A stretch of 64,000 nucleotides of DNA. It comes from Pseudomonas sp. Fl4BN1 (GTDB lineage Bacteria; Pseudomonadota; Gammaproteobacteria; Pseudomonadales; Pseudomonadaceae). Made by a program: the position numbers and the translations under genes. The notes under the pieces were generated by a model. That model was given only the letters and a program-made list of their open reading frames with translations. It searched no databases and had not been told where the DNA came from. The DNA lies in the NCBI RefSeq assembly GCF_009908285.1, contig NZ_JAAARM010000013.1, forward strand, positions 1 to 64,000, written 5' to 3'. This document shows, one piece after another, positions 21,389 to 29,117 of this stretch. Each line of letters begins with the position of its first letter. The stretch's first letter is position 1.

Positions 21389-22411
21389 TTAGTGCGTACG
21401 GGTCACTTTGCTCAAGTGGCGCGGCTGGTCGGGGTCCATGCTGCGGGCCTCGGCCAGGCTGGCGGCCATGACGTAAAAGCTCTGGATCGCCAGGATCGGA
21501 TCGAGCACCGAGTTCTCTGCCCGGCTCAGGGTCAGGTCCCGTTCGGCAATGTCATCGGGGGCCGCCAGCAACACCTTGGCGCCGCGCTGGCGCATATCGG
21601 CGGCGAGGCTCAGCAGGCCGCCCTGTTCCGCGCCGCGTGGGGCGAATACCAGCAAGGGATAGTCGTGGTCGATCAGTGCCATCGGGCCGTGACGGACCTC
21701 GGCGCTACTGAAGGCTTCGGCCTGGATGGCCGAGGTTTCCTTGAGCTTGAGTGCGGCTTCCTGGGCGATGGCAAAGCCGGCGCCACGACCGATCACCATC
21801 AGCCGCTGGCAATCGCGCAGGGCGTTGACGGCGAGCCCCCAGTCCTGGGTCGCGGCCTGCTGCAGGCCTTCGGGCAGCGCCAGGCCGGCCTCGAGCAAGT
21901 GAGTGTCCTCGTTCCAGTGGCCGATCAAGCGGGCGCTGGCGCTGAGGGTGGCGATGAAGCTCTTGGTGGCGGCAACGCTCTGCTCGGCACCGGCATACAG
22001 CGGCAGGGAAAACTCGCTGGCGGCTTCCAGTGGGCTGTTTGGCGCATTGACCATGGCCACGCTGAGGGCGCCGCGTTTGCGCAGCAGGCGCACGCTGTTC
22101 ACCAGGTCCGGGCTCTGTCCCGATTGCGAAAAGGCGAACACTGCCTGGCCGCTGACCCGCAGGGGGGCTTGTTGCATGGTCACCACGGACATTGGCAGCG
22201 AGGCCACCGGGATGCCCACTTGCTGCATGGTCAGGTAGGCGAAGTAGCTGGCGGCGTGGTCGGAGCTGCCCCGAGCCACGGTCATTGCCACTTGCGGTGG
22301 CTGGCGTCGCAGGCGGCCGGCGACCTCGATCAGCGACGGGTCCAGATGCTGCAACTGGCTACTCACGGCAACGTGCGAGGACAGCGCCTCTTCAAGCATT
22401 TTTGAAGTCAA
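21389..22411 (-). CDS. SIS-domain sugar isomerase, glucosamine-6-phosphate deaminase-like
   Basis: The 340-residue protein has two SIS domains (ARGSSDHAASYFAYL, FSQSGQSPDLV, VAATKSFIATL, EVRHGPMALID, ending HLSKVTRTH). It matches the isomerase half of GlmS without the glutaminase domain. In nag operons lacking nagB this protein is proposed to convert GlcN-6-P to Fru-6-P. A TTG at 22411 is taken as start because GGAGAAG ends 6 nt upstream. The alternative ATG (22399) is spaced too far from that site. Either choice overlaps the end of nagA, so the two are translationally coupled. Confidence 0.9.
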   Translation of the reverse strand: MTSKMLEEALSSHVAVSSQLQHLDPSLIEVAGRLRRQPPQVAMTVARGSSDHAASYFAYLTMQQVGIPVASLPMSVVTMQQAPLRVSGQAVFAFSQSGQSPDLVNSVRLLRKRGALSVAMVNAPNSPLEAASEFSLPLYAGAEQSVAATKSFIATLSASARLIGHWNEDTHLLEAGLALPEGLQQAATQDWGLAVNALRDCQRLMVIGRGAGFAIAQEAALKLKETSAIQAEAFSSAEVRHGPMALIDHDYPLLVFAPRGAEQGGLLSLAADMRQRGAKVLLAAPDDIAERDLTLSRAENSVLDPILAIQSFYVMAASLAEARSMDPDQPRHLSKVTRTH

Positions 22412-23498
22412 TGTCTTCTCCTTCGACCATGACAGCGGTCAGTGTGAGTGCGCGGTCCAGGCGCACGCTGTCGGCCCAACTGCCAGGTTGCAGGCGGCCG
22501 CGTTCAGGGATGCCGAGATAGTCGGCAGGAAATTGCGACAGGCGCTGCGAGGCCTCGGCCAGGGGCAGGCCGATCTTCACCAGGTTGCGCAGGGCCTGGT
22601 CCATGGTCAGCGTGCTGCCGGCGAGGGTGCCGTCTGGCAGGCGTACGCCGCCCAGGCACTTGGTCACTGTATGGCTGCCGAGTTTGTACTCACCGTCGGG
22701 CATGCCGGCGGCAGCGGTGGAGTCGGTGACGCAGTACAGGCAGGGGATCGAGCGCAGTGCCACACGGATTGCCCCGGGGTGCACATGCAGCAGGTCGGGA
22801 ATCAGTTCGGCGTACTGGGCGTGGGCCAGGGCCGCGCCAACGATCCCGGGCTCGCGGTGATGCAGGGGGCTCATGGCGTTGTACAGGTGAGTGAAGCTGG
22901 TGGCGCCGGCGGCGAGGGCCGCCACTCCTTCTTCATAGCTGCCCAGGGTGTGGCCGATCTGCATGCGCACGCCACGGGCGCTGAGGGCGCGGATCAAGCC
23001 GTCGTGGCCGGCAATTTCCGGGGCGATGGTGATGACCCGGATCGGCGCCAGTTGCAGGTATTCCTCGACTTCCGCGAGCAGCGCGGTGTGGGCGAAATTG
23101 GGTTGTGCGCCGAGCTTGCCGGGGTTGATGTAGGGGCCTTCCAGGTGCACGCCGAGGACTCGCGCGCAGCCATCGGCGCGTTGTTCTGCGTAGCTCCCGA
23201 GTTCCGCCAGGACTTGGCGGATCTCCGCGCTCGGTGCGGTCATGGTGGTGGCCAGCAACGAGGTGGTACCGAAGCGCAGGTGGGTGCGGGTGATGGTCTG
23301 GAAGGCTTCACTGCCTTGCATGACGTCCTTGCCGCCGCCGCCATGCACATGCAGGTCGATGAAGCCCGGCAGCAGGTAGGGCAGGTCGTTTTCCGCTGGA
23401 TCGCAAGGGCTGCCTTCGACGGCGATGACCTTGCCGTCCTGGTGCACCAGGCGACCGCGGACCCAGCCTTGGGGCGTGAGGATGTTGTCTTCGGACAT
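22392..23498 (-). CDS. nagA: N-acetylglucosamine-6-phosphate deacetylase
   Basis: The 368-residue amidohydrolase starts MSEDNILTPQGWVRGRL. The metal motif HVHGGGG follows LLPGFIDL. HLEGPYINPGKLGAQ carries the catalytic-site region, and TSFTHLYNAMSPLHHREPG and the late STAAAGMPDG motif complete the family pattern. It deacetylates GlcNAc-6-P to GlcN-6-P for the following isomerase gene. An in-frame extension of 19 codons upstream would overlap nagR and is rejected. It begins 28 bp after the nagR stop. Confidence 0.96.
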   Translation of the reverse strand: MSEDNILTPQGWVRGRLVHQDGKVIAVEGSPCDPAENDLPYLLPGFIDLHVHGGGGKDVMQGSEAFQTITRTHLRFGTTSLLATTMTAPSAEIRQVLAELGSYAEQRADGCARVLGVHLEGPYINPGKLGAQPNFAHTALLAEVEEYLQLAPIRVITIAPEIAGHDGLIRALSARGVRMQIGHTLGSYEEGVAALAAGATSFTHLYNAMSPLHHREPGIVGAALAHAQYAELIPDLLHVHPGAIRVALRSIPCLYCVTDSTAAAGMPDGEYKLGSHTVTKCLGGVRLPDGTLAGSTLTMDQALRNLVKIGLPLAEASQRLSQFPADYLGIPERGRLQPGSWADSVRLDRALTLTAVMVEGEDIDFKNA

Positions 23499-23526
23499 GG
23501 GCGTTTCTCTGGCTCCAGGGGCGGAT

Positions 23527-24258
23527 TCAGCGTCGCAGTTCGGCGACGAAGTCATAGAAGTTGTTGCGGCAGTAGGTGTCGGTGACTTCGATCGGGATGT
23601 TGTCTTTCTGGTAACCGACCCGAGTCATCAGCAGCATGGCGGTGCCGGGGGCAATGCCCACCAGGGCCGCGAACTCATCCGAGGCGTTGATCGCCTGGAT
23701 GTGTTGCAGGGCGCGTACCACCGGCTGACCGATGCGCTCCAGGTACTCGTAGAGCGAGTCACCCACGGTTTCCGGCTTGGCGATGATGGTCGCCGGCAGG
23801 GTGCTCATCTCGATTGCCATTACGGTGTCGTCGGCCTTACGCAGGCGCTTGAGGCGGGCCACCTTGTCGTTGGGGGACAGGCCGAGGCGAATCAGCTCTT
23901 CGTGGGTTGGCAGGCTGATGCTGCGTTCCAGCCACAGTGAACTGGGCACGAAGCCCTTGTGGCGAAGCATTTCGCTGAAGCCGGAGAGGCGCGACAGCGG
24001 CTGTTCCAGGCGTGGCGTGATGAAGGTGCCAGAGCCCTGGCTGCGACGGATCAGGCCGCGTTCGAACAAGACCTCCAGAGCCTTGCGCGCGGTGACCCGG
24101 GAGATGCCCAGCAGTTCGCTGAGGTTGCGTTCCGAAGGCAATGCCTGCTCGGCTTTCCATTGGCCGGCATGAATCGCCGCTTCCAGGTTACGGGCCAGTT
24201 GCAGGTACAGCGGAGTCGGTTGGGTGTCGTCGGGACGCAGGGTCAGAAGGTGATTCAT
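23527..24258 (-). CDS. nagR: GntR/HutC-family regulator of the nag operon
   Basis: The 243-residue protein has an N-terminal winged helix (about 15-80; LPSERNLSELLGISRVTARKALEVLFERGLI) and a C-terminal UTRA effector domain (about 100-240, ending NNFYDFVAELRR). This is the NagR/PhnF type that senses a sugar phosphate such as GlcNAc-6-P or GlcN-6-P. It is the first gene of the operon, so autoregulation is likely, and repeated TGGTATT sites lie in its promoter. Start is MNHLLTLRPDD. The 27 upstream in-frame codons cover the promoter. Confidence 0.93.
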   Translation of the reverse strand: MNHLLTLRPDDTQPTPLYLQLARNLEAAIHAGQWKAEQALPSERNLSELLGISRVTARKALEVLFERGLIRRSQGSGTFITPRLEQPLSRLSGFSEMLRHKGFVPSSLWLERSISLPTHEELIRLGLSPNDKVARLKRLRKADDTVMAIEMSTLPATIIAKPETVGDSLYEYLERIGQPVVRALQHIQAINASDEFAALVGIAPGTAMLLMTRVGYQKDNIPIEVTDTYCRNNFYDFVAELRR

Positions 24259-24310
24259 CTGTAGGTTTTCCGATGCGGTTATTAGGTTGTTGTCGCCCGG
24301 TAGTGCCGAA

Positions 24311-24339
24311 AAACTAATACCACTTAAATACCATGTCAA
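24311..24339 (-). promoter_or_regulatory. nag operon promoter with overlapping NagR-like operator
   Basis: On the minus strand TTGACA (24339-24334) is followed 17 bp later by TAGTTT (24316-24311). The spacer holds two copies of TGGTATT, and the second is part of AAGTGGTATTAG (24325-24314). A repressor bound here would cover the -35/-10 spacer. Confidence 0.65.
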
Positions 24340-24406
24340 TGCCGCCGGTCAGCTGTGGGCACCGTAAAACGGGCACTTGCGGGGTGCCTGAGAGGATAAA
24401 GGAATG

Positions 24407-24481
24407 AAGTGGTATTAGGCAGGTCTGGCAGCGAGGGCCATAACCTCAGGCGGCGACCCGTAGCGGGTCGCGAAGTGGTAT
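24407..24481 (+). promoter_or_regulatory. Two more AAGTGGTAT operator-like sites upstream of nagR
   Basis: AAGTGGTATTAG at 24407-24418 is an exact 12-bp inverted copy of the promoter site at 24314-24325. AAGTGGTAT recurs at 24473-24481, right after an 8-bp GCGACCCG/CGGGTCGC stem (24453-24471). Spacing allows DNA looping by a dimeric regulator. No gene other than nagR starts nearby. Confidence 0.55.
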
Positions 24482-24530
24482 GCGTGCCGTGGGGCGTGCG
24501 AGGGGATATTTTTTTTCAGCGAAAGGGCAT

Positions 24531-25034
24531 TTAAGGGCGGATTTCGACCATGGTGCCGTCTTTGACCAGGCCCCAGACCTCACGCATATCGACGTTGCGC
24601 ATGGCGATGCAGCCATCGGTCCAGTCCAGAGTGTGGAAGTACTGCTCTGGAAACTCTTCTGTGTCCGGGGTGCCATGAATCATGATCATGCCGCCCGGGT
24701 TCACACCTTCACGGCGCGAGCGCGCGGCATCGGTGATGTTCGGATAGGAGATGTGCATGGCCAGGTTGTAGCGATCGCTGGTCTTGCGCCAGTCGACCCA
24801 ATAGAGGCCTTCCGGGGTGCGTTTGTCACCTTCCATGAGCTTGGTGCCCTTGGGTTTCTTGCCCAGGGAAATCCGGTAGGTCTTCAGGGGTTTGCCGCCA
24901 TTGATCAATTGCAATTGATGGGCGGATTTGAGCACCAGGACTTTTTCGATGATCTTGCCGTCCAGGGTTTCCACCGTGGAGGCCTGGCACACAGCAACGA
25001 AGGAACAGCACAGCAGGGCAAGCAACCAGCGCAT
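24531..25034 (-). CDS. L,D-transpeptidase (YkuD domain), exported
   Basis: The 167-residue protein has a signal peptide (MRWLLALLCCSFVAVCQAS) and a YkuD domain. KLMEGDKRTPEG and IMIHGTP lead to the catalytic cysteine in WTDGCIAMRN. The TDGC variant replaces the more common SHGC and is frequent in short single-domain members. It would act on peptidoglycan stem peptides in the periplasm; the substrate is not known. The ATG at 25034 is preferred to the GTG two codons upstream because it starts a clean signal peptide. It follows the Nudix gene by 48 bp on the same strand. Confidence 0.88.
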   Translation of the reverse strand: MRWLLALLCCSFVAVCQASTVETLDGKIIEKVLVLKSAHQLQLINGGKPLKTYRISLGKKPKGTKLMEGDKRTPEGLYWVDWRKTSDRYNLAMHISYPNITDAARSRREGVNPGGMIMIHGTPDTEEFPEQYFHTLDWTDGCIAMRNVDMREVWGLVKDGTMVEIRP

Positions 25035-25082
25035 TGACACGATATCCCCAGGCGCGCACGGGTTGCGTGCACGTTTTATTAT

Positions 25083-25634
25083 TTAACTGATGGCAGGCTG
25101 AGAAAGCGGCGGAATGGATTCGGAGCGCACTTCAAAGGCCTCCGCCCGCCGGTCAGCAAAGAAGCATTCTAAGGTACGGCCGACGGTGCGGAAAGCCAGC
25201 TCGGACCAAGGGATATCGGCTTCGTCGAACAACTGCAATTCCAGGCTCTCGGGGCCGGCGGCAAAGTCCAGGTCGGCCAGCTCCGCGCGAAAGAACACGT
25301 GCACCTGGCTGATGTGTGGCACGTCGATCAGGGTATAGAGGCTAAGGTTGCGCACCCGCGCGCACGCCTCCTCGAAGGTCTCGCGGATGGCCGCCTGTTC
25401 GATGGTCTCGCCGTTCTCCATGAAGCCCGCCGGCAGGGTCCAATAACCCAGGCGTGGCTCGATGGCACGCCGACACAGCAGCACCTTGCCCTCCCAGGTG
25501 GCCAGGCAGCCGGCAACGATATTGGGGTTCTGATAATGGATGGTTTGACAGTGATCGCAGACAAAGCGCAGGCGCGAATCGCCTTCGGGAATGCGCTGGG
25601 TCACCGGGTTGCCGCACTGGCTGCAAAATTTCAT
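25083..25634 (-). CDS. Nudix hydrolase with N-terminal zinc ribbon
   Basis: The 183-residue protein starts MKFCSQCGNPVTQRI. Two CxxC pairs (C4/C7 and C26/C29) form a zinc ribbon, followed by a Nudix domain with GFMENGETIEQAAIRETFEE. The final Gly of the Nudix box is Ala here (EEACARV), a tolerated change. The layout resembles the end of NADH pyrophosphatases but lacks their N-terminal domain, so a nucleotide or ADP-ribose type substrate is possible. It is divergent from a second Nudix gene at 25771. Confidence 0.88.
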   Translation of the reverse strand: MKFCSQCGNPVTQRIPEGDSRLRFVCDHCQTIHYQNPNIVAGCLATWEGKVLLCRRAIEPRLGYWTLPAGFMENGETIEQAAIRETFEEACARVRNLSLYTLIDVPHISQVHVFFRAELADLDFAAGPESLELQLFDEADIPWSELAFRTVGRTLECFFADRRAEAFEVRSESIPPLSQPAIS

Positions 25635-25770
25635 GCTGGGTATCCGAAAAGGCTGCGGCTATCTTGGCGCGGCGGGCCCATTGTCGGCAAGTTGTCGTTG
25701 AACGACCGGGGGTTGGGCGGTTGATTGGATTGGTGCATGATGCACGGTAGCCAACAGATCGAGATGCCTC

Positions 25771-26370
25771 ATGCTGGACGAGCTACTTCATCGGGTAAGC
25801 CGTTACACGCCGCGTACGCTGGAGACCGACCGACGTTTTCCCGAGGCTGCGGTACTGGTGCCCATCACCCGCAGCGAAGAACCGGAGCTGGTGCTGACCC
25901 TGCGCGCCAGCGGGCTTTCGACCCATGGCGGTGAAGTGGCTTTTCCGGGTGGTCGACGCGATCCGGAAGACCCGGACCTGATTTTTACCGCACTGCGTGA
26001 GGCCGAAGAGGAAATTGGCTTGCCGCCGGGGCTGGTGGAGGTCATCGGTCCCCTGAGCCCACTGATTTCCCTGCATGGGATCAAGGTTACGCCCTACGTC
26101 GGGGTGATTCCGGATTATGTCGAGTACCGGGCCAATGACGCCGAGATCGCCGCCGTTTTCAACGTGCCCCTGGAGTTCTTTCGCCAGGACCCGCGTGAGC
26201 ACACTCATCGCATCGACTACCAGGGCCGTAGTTGGTACGTCCCCAGCTATCGTTTTGGTGAGTACAAGATTTGGGGCCTGACCGCGATCATGATCGTCGA
26301 GCTGGTCAATCTGCTGTACGACGCCAGGATCAGCCTGCATCACCCGCCGAAAAACTTTATCAATAGCTGA
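25771..26370 (+). CDS. CoA pyrophosphatase-type Nudix hydrolase
   Basis: The 199-residue protein has the CoA-Nudix signature LRASGLSTHGGEVAFPGGRRDPEDPD immediately before and within the Nudix box, which ends LREAEEEIGL. This places it with NudL/PCD1-type enzymes that split CoA to phosphopantetheine and 3',5'-ADP. The 136-bp gap to the divergent Nudix gene contains two 13-bp palindromes. The carbonic anhydrase-like gene follows 55 bp later on the same strand. Confidence 0.9.
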   Translation: MLDELLHRVSRYTPRTLETDRRFPEAAVLVPITRSEEPELVLTLRASGLSTHGGEVAFPGGRRDPEDPDLIFTALREAEEEIGLPPGLVEVIGPLSPLISLHGIKVTPYVGVIPDYVEYRANDAEIAAVFNVPLEFFRQDPREHTHRIDYQGRSWYVPSYRFGEYKIWGLTAIMIVELVNLLYDARISLHHPPKNFINS

Positions 26371-26425
26371 AGCCATCACCCGTATGGCATACACCCGCGG
26401 CTGCCTGAGCCATGAGGACAATAAG

Positions 26426-26950
26426 ATGAAATACCGCCTGGGCGACGCCCGAGTCGACACCCATCCGCAGAGCTGGGTGGCCCCTAATGCCACGCTGGTG
26501 GGCAAGGTCAAGCTGGAGGAGGGTGCCAGCGTGTGGTTCAACGCGGTGCTGCGTGGCGACAACGAACTGATTCTGATCGGCAAGCACAGTAACGTTCAGG
26601 ACGGCACCGTGATGCATACCGACATGGGCTATCCGCTGACCATCGGTACCGGTGTGACCATCGGCCATAACGCCATGCTGCATGGCTGTACGGTGGGCGA
26701 CTACAGCCTGATCGGCATCAACGCAGTGATTCTCAACGGCGCGAAGATTGGCAAGAACTGCATCATTGGCGCCAACTCGCTGATTGGCGAAGGCAAGGAA
26801 ATTCCTGACGGTTCATTGGTCATGGGGTCGCCGGGCAAGGTGGTGCGTGAACTCACCGAGCCACAGAAGAAAATGCTCGAAGCCAGCGCCGCCCACTACG
26901 TTCATAATGCCCAGCGTTATGCCCAAGACCTGGTTGAGCAAGAGCCATGA
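26426..26950 (+). CDS. Gamma-carbonic anhydrase-like hexapeptide-repeat protein
   Basis: The 174-residue protein starts MKYRLGDARVDTHPQSW, with GAGGA at 26414-26418 as ribosome site. It is a left-handed beta-helix with repeated hexapeptides (VGKVKLEEGASVWFNAVLRG; IGANSLIGEGKEIPDGS). The three metal-ligand histidines lie in TVMHTDMG and GHNAMLHGC. This is the YrdA/PaaY/CaiE group, some of which are true zinc or iron carbonic anhydrases; activity cannot be read from sequence alone. Its stop overlaps the DUF1289 start (ATGA), and the pair is translationally coupled. Confidence 0.9.
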   Translation: MKYRLGDARVDTHPQSWVAPNATLVGKVKLEEGASVWFNAVLRGDNELILIGKHSNVQDGTVMHTDMGYPLTIGTGVTIGHNAMLHGCTVGDYSLIGINAVILNGAKIGKNCIIGANSLIGEGKEIPDGSLVMGSPGKVVRELTEPQKKMLEASAAHYVHNAQRYAQDLVEQEP

Positions 26951-27162
26951 TTACCCCTGAAAGACCCGTCGCCTCGCCCTGTGTGAACATCTGTGCCCTG
27001 GACGAGCAGGACATCTGCACCGGCTGCCAACGCACGGTGGATGAAATCACCCGTTGGAGTCGGATGGACAATAGTGAGCGGCGCACGGTCTTGGCCTTGT
27101 GCCATGAGCGCGCCAAGTCCAGCGGGTTGTTATGGATGATCGGGTCCAGCTCGGCTGGTTGA
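26947..27162 (+). CDS. DUF1289 small cysteine-motif protein
   Basis: The 71-residue protein carries the DUF1289 pattern SPCVNICALDEQDICTGCQR, in which four cysteines could bind a metal, then DEITRWSRMDNSERRTVL. It starts at the ATGA overlap with the carbonic anhydrase-like gene, so it is the last gene of that unit. The function of this widespread family is unknown. Confidence 0.88.
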   Translation: MITPERPVASPCVNICALDEQDICTGCQRTVDEITRWSRMDNSERRTVLALCHERAKSSGLLWMIGSSSAG

Positions 27163-27169
27163 TCCGGTC

Positions 27170-27228
27170 TTCTCGCTGGCCGGGCTGCTCCTGCAAGGCG
27201 TTTGTGCGGCGCTGGCTTGCCAGCGCAA
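27170..27228. repeat. Diverged REP pair
   Basis: The segments ctcgctggccgggctgctcc and gcgctggcttgccagcgc resemble the two arms of the REP elements elsewhere in the window, with several changes. They lie in the 144-bp gap between the DUF1289 gene and the VUT gene. Confidence 0.5.
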
Positions 27229-27306
27229 CGCACCTCAGGACTTTCTTGGTCCAACCCCCGCGCCTGAAGTAACCTGTGCGCCTTCCTGACAGGTACTTTC
27301 CAGCCC

Positions 27307-27774
27307 ATGCTCTTCCTGATCGCCTATATCAGCAGTGTCGTGCTGACCAACTATGCCTTTTCCACAGCGCCGCACCTGGACATCATCTGGTCGGCCTGGG
27401 GCGGGTTGGTGTTTGTCTTGCGCGACATGGTGCAGACCCGTTTCGGACATGGCGCCATTGTCGCCATGCTGGCCGCCCTGGTGCTGTCCTACGTGACCTC
27501 TGACCCAGCTATTGCCCTGGCCAGTGCCAGCGCTTTCGCCGTTTCGGAATGCATTGACTGGCTGGTTTTCAGCATCACCAAGCGGCCCCTGCATGACCGC
27601 CTGTGGATCAGTTCTGCCCTGAGCATTCCCCTGGATACCTTTATCTTCTTTGGCATGATCGATGCGCTGACTCCAGGGGTGGTTCTCACCGCCCTGGGTT
27701 CGAAGTTCGCCGGGGTCACCGTCGTCTGGCTGGCCATGGCCTGGCGTTTGCGCAAAGCCGCGTGCGCTAGCTGA
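27307..27774 (+). CDS. VUT-family membrane protein (YhhQ/queuosine-precursor transporter-like)
   Basis: The 155-residue, strongly hydrophobic protein has five or six membrane segments (MLFLIAYISSVVLTNYAF; WGGLVFVLRDMVQTRFGHG; AAFAVSE-type segment with ECIDWLVF; LDTFIFFGMI). The RD(M)VQ and SECID features are typical of the VUT/YhhQ family, which imports queuosine precursors in E. coli. This copy is shorter than E. coli YhhQ, and its substrate is uncertain. No clear ribosome site precedes the ATG. Confidence 0.75.
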   Translation: MLFLIAYISSVVLTNYAFSTAPHLDIIWSAWGGLVFVLRDMVQTRFGHGAIVAMLAALVLSYVTSDPAIALASASAFAVSECIDWLVFSITKRPLHDRLWISSALSIPLDTFIFFGMIDALTPGVVLTALGSKFAGVTVVWLAMAWRLRKAACAS

Positions 27775-27779
27775 GCCAA

Positions 27780-27800
27780 GGCCTGCGGTTCATGTAAAAT
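27780..27800 (+). promoter_or_regulatory. purT promoter region with purL-shared element
   Basis: GGCCTGCGGTT at 27780-27790 is followed after 4 bp by a -10-like TAAAAT at 27795-27800. The same 11-mer lies at an almost identical offset upstream of purL (12761-12771). Confidence 0.45.
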
Positions 27801-27875
27801 GCCGCGCTCTTTCTCCCCATGGGTCGCCCGCCTGGCGCTCGGCCCTCGATGATCCGCTCCTTTGAGGACCTTCAG

Positions 27876-29057
27876 ATGACTCGTATCGGAACTCCATTGT
27901 CGCCAACCGCGACCCGCGTCTTGCTTTGTGGCTGTGGTGAGTTGGGCAAGGAAGTGGTGATCGAGCTGCAACGCCTGGGTGTTGAAGTGATTGCCGTGGA
28001 CCGCTACGCCAACGCTCCGGCGATGCAAGTGGCCCATCGTAGCCACGTGATCAATATGCTCGACGGTGCAGCCCTGCGGGCGGTGATCGAAGCCGAGAAG
28101 CCGCACTTTATCGTGCCGGAAATCGAAGCCATCGCCACCGCGACCCTGGTGGAGCTAGAAGCCGAAGGCTTCACCGTGATCCCGACCGCACGGGCGACCT
28201 CGCTGACCATGAACCGCGAAGGCATTCGTCGCCTGGCCGCTGAAGAGCTGGATCTGCCGACCTCGCCGTATCACTTCGCCGACACCGTCGAAGACTATCG
28301 CAAGGCCGTGGAAGACCTGGGCTTCCCTTGCGTGGTCAAGCCAGTGATGAGCTCCTCGGGCAAAGGCCAAAGTCTGCTGCGCAGCGTCGACGACGTGCAG
28401 AAAGCCTGGGACTACGCCCAGGAAGGCGGGCGTGCTGGCAAGGGCCGGGTGATCATCGAAGGTTTTATCGACTTCGATTACGAAATCACCCTGCTGACTG
28501 TGCGTCATGTCGGTGGCACCACTTTCTGTGCTCCGGTCGGTCATCGTCAGGAGAAGGGTGATTATCAAGAGTCCTGGCAGCCCCAGGCCATGAGCCCAAA
28601 AGCCCTGGCTGAGTCCGAGCGTGTGGCCAAGGCAGTGACAGAGGCCTTGGGCGGCCGCGGTCTGTTTGGTGTGGAGTTGTTCATCAAGGGCGATCAGGTG
28701 TGGTTCAGCGAAGTCTCGCCGCGCCCGCATGACACCGGCCTGGTGACCCTGATTTCCCAGGACCTGTCGCAGTTCGCCCTGCATGCGCGGGCCATTCTCG
28801 GCCTGCCGATTCCATTGATCCGCCAGTTCGGGCCTTCGGCTTCGGCGGTGATCCTGGTGGAAGGCCAGTCGACCCAGACCGCGTTCGCCAATCTCGGCGC
28901 CGCCTTGAGCGAGCCGGACACTGCGCTGCGCCTGTTTGGCAAACCGGAAGTCAACGGTCAGCGGCGCATGGGCGTGGCCCTGGCGCGTGACGAGTCGATC
29001 GAGGCTGCCCGGGCCAAGGCAACACGCGCTTCCCAGGCGGTGGTGGTCGAGCTGTAA
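27876..29057 (+). CDS. purT: Formate-dependent phosphoribosylglycinamide formyltransferase
   Basis: The 393-residue ATP-grasp enzyme carries out step 3 of purine synthesis using formate and ATP instead of formyl-THF. Motifs include CGCGELGKEVVIELQRLG at the N-terminus, VPEIEAIAT, VVKPVMSSSGKGQS for ATP binding and VWFSEVSPRPHDTGLVT. The start is MTRIGTPLSP at 27876. The 19 codons upstream are in the leader. A REP palindrome follows the stop. Confidence 0.97.
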   Translation: MTRIGTPLSPTATRVLLCGCGELGKEVVIELQRLGVEVIAVDRYANAPAMQVAHRSHVINMLDGAALRAVIEAEKPHFIVPEIEAIATATLVELEAEGFTVIPTARATSLTMNREGIRRLAAEELDLPTSPYHFADTVEDYRKAVEDLGFPCVVKPVMSSSGKGQSLLRSVDDVQKAWDYAQEGGRAGKGRVIIEGFIDFDYEITLLTVRHVGGTTFCAPVGHRQEKGDYQESWQPQAMSPKALAESERVAKAVTEALGGRGLFGVELFIKGDQVWFSEVSPRPHDTGLVTLISQDLSQFALHARAILGLPIPLIRQFGPSASAVILVEGQSTQTAFANLGAALSEPDTALRLFGKPEVNGQRRMGVALARDESIEAARAKATRASQAVVVEL

Positions 29058-29061
29058 AGCC

Positions 29062-29110
29062 ATTCGCCGGCCGGCTTCTACACACCATCTGTAGGCGCTG
29101 GCCGGCGAAT
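29062..29110. repeat. REP palindrome between convergent purT and MFS genes
   Basis: ATTCGCCGGCCGGC at 29062 and the inverse ending GCTGGCCGGCGAAT at 29110 flank the REP core (ttctacacaccatctgtagg). It sits 5 bp after the purT stop and 8 bp before the convergent stop. Confidence 0.8.
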
Positions 29111-29117
29111 ACTCTTC

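Noticed and set aside
18839..24258. nag operon considered horizontally acquired.
   Set aside because: Base composition and codon use look like the neighbours, it ends at a bidirectional terminator shared with the purL unit, and the same gene order occurs in P. aeruginosa as I recall.
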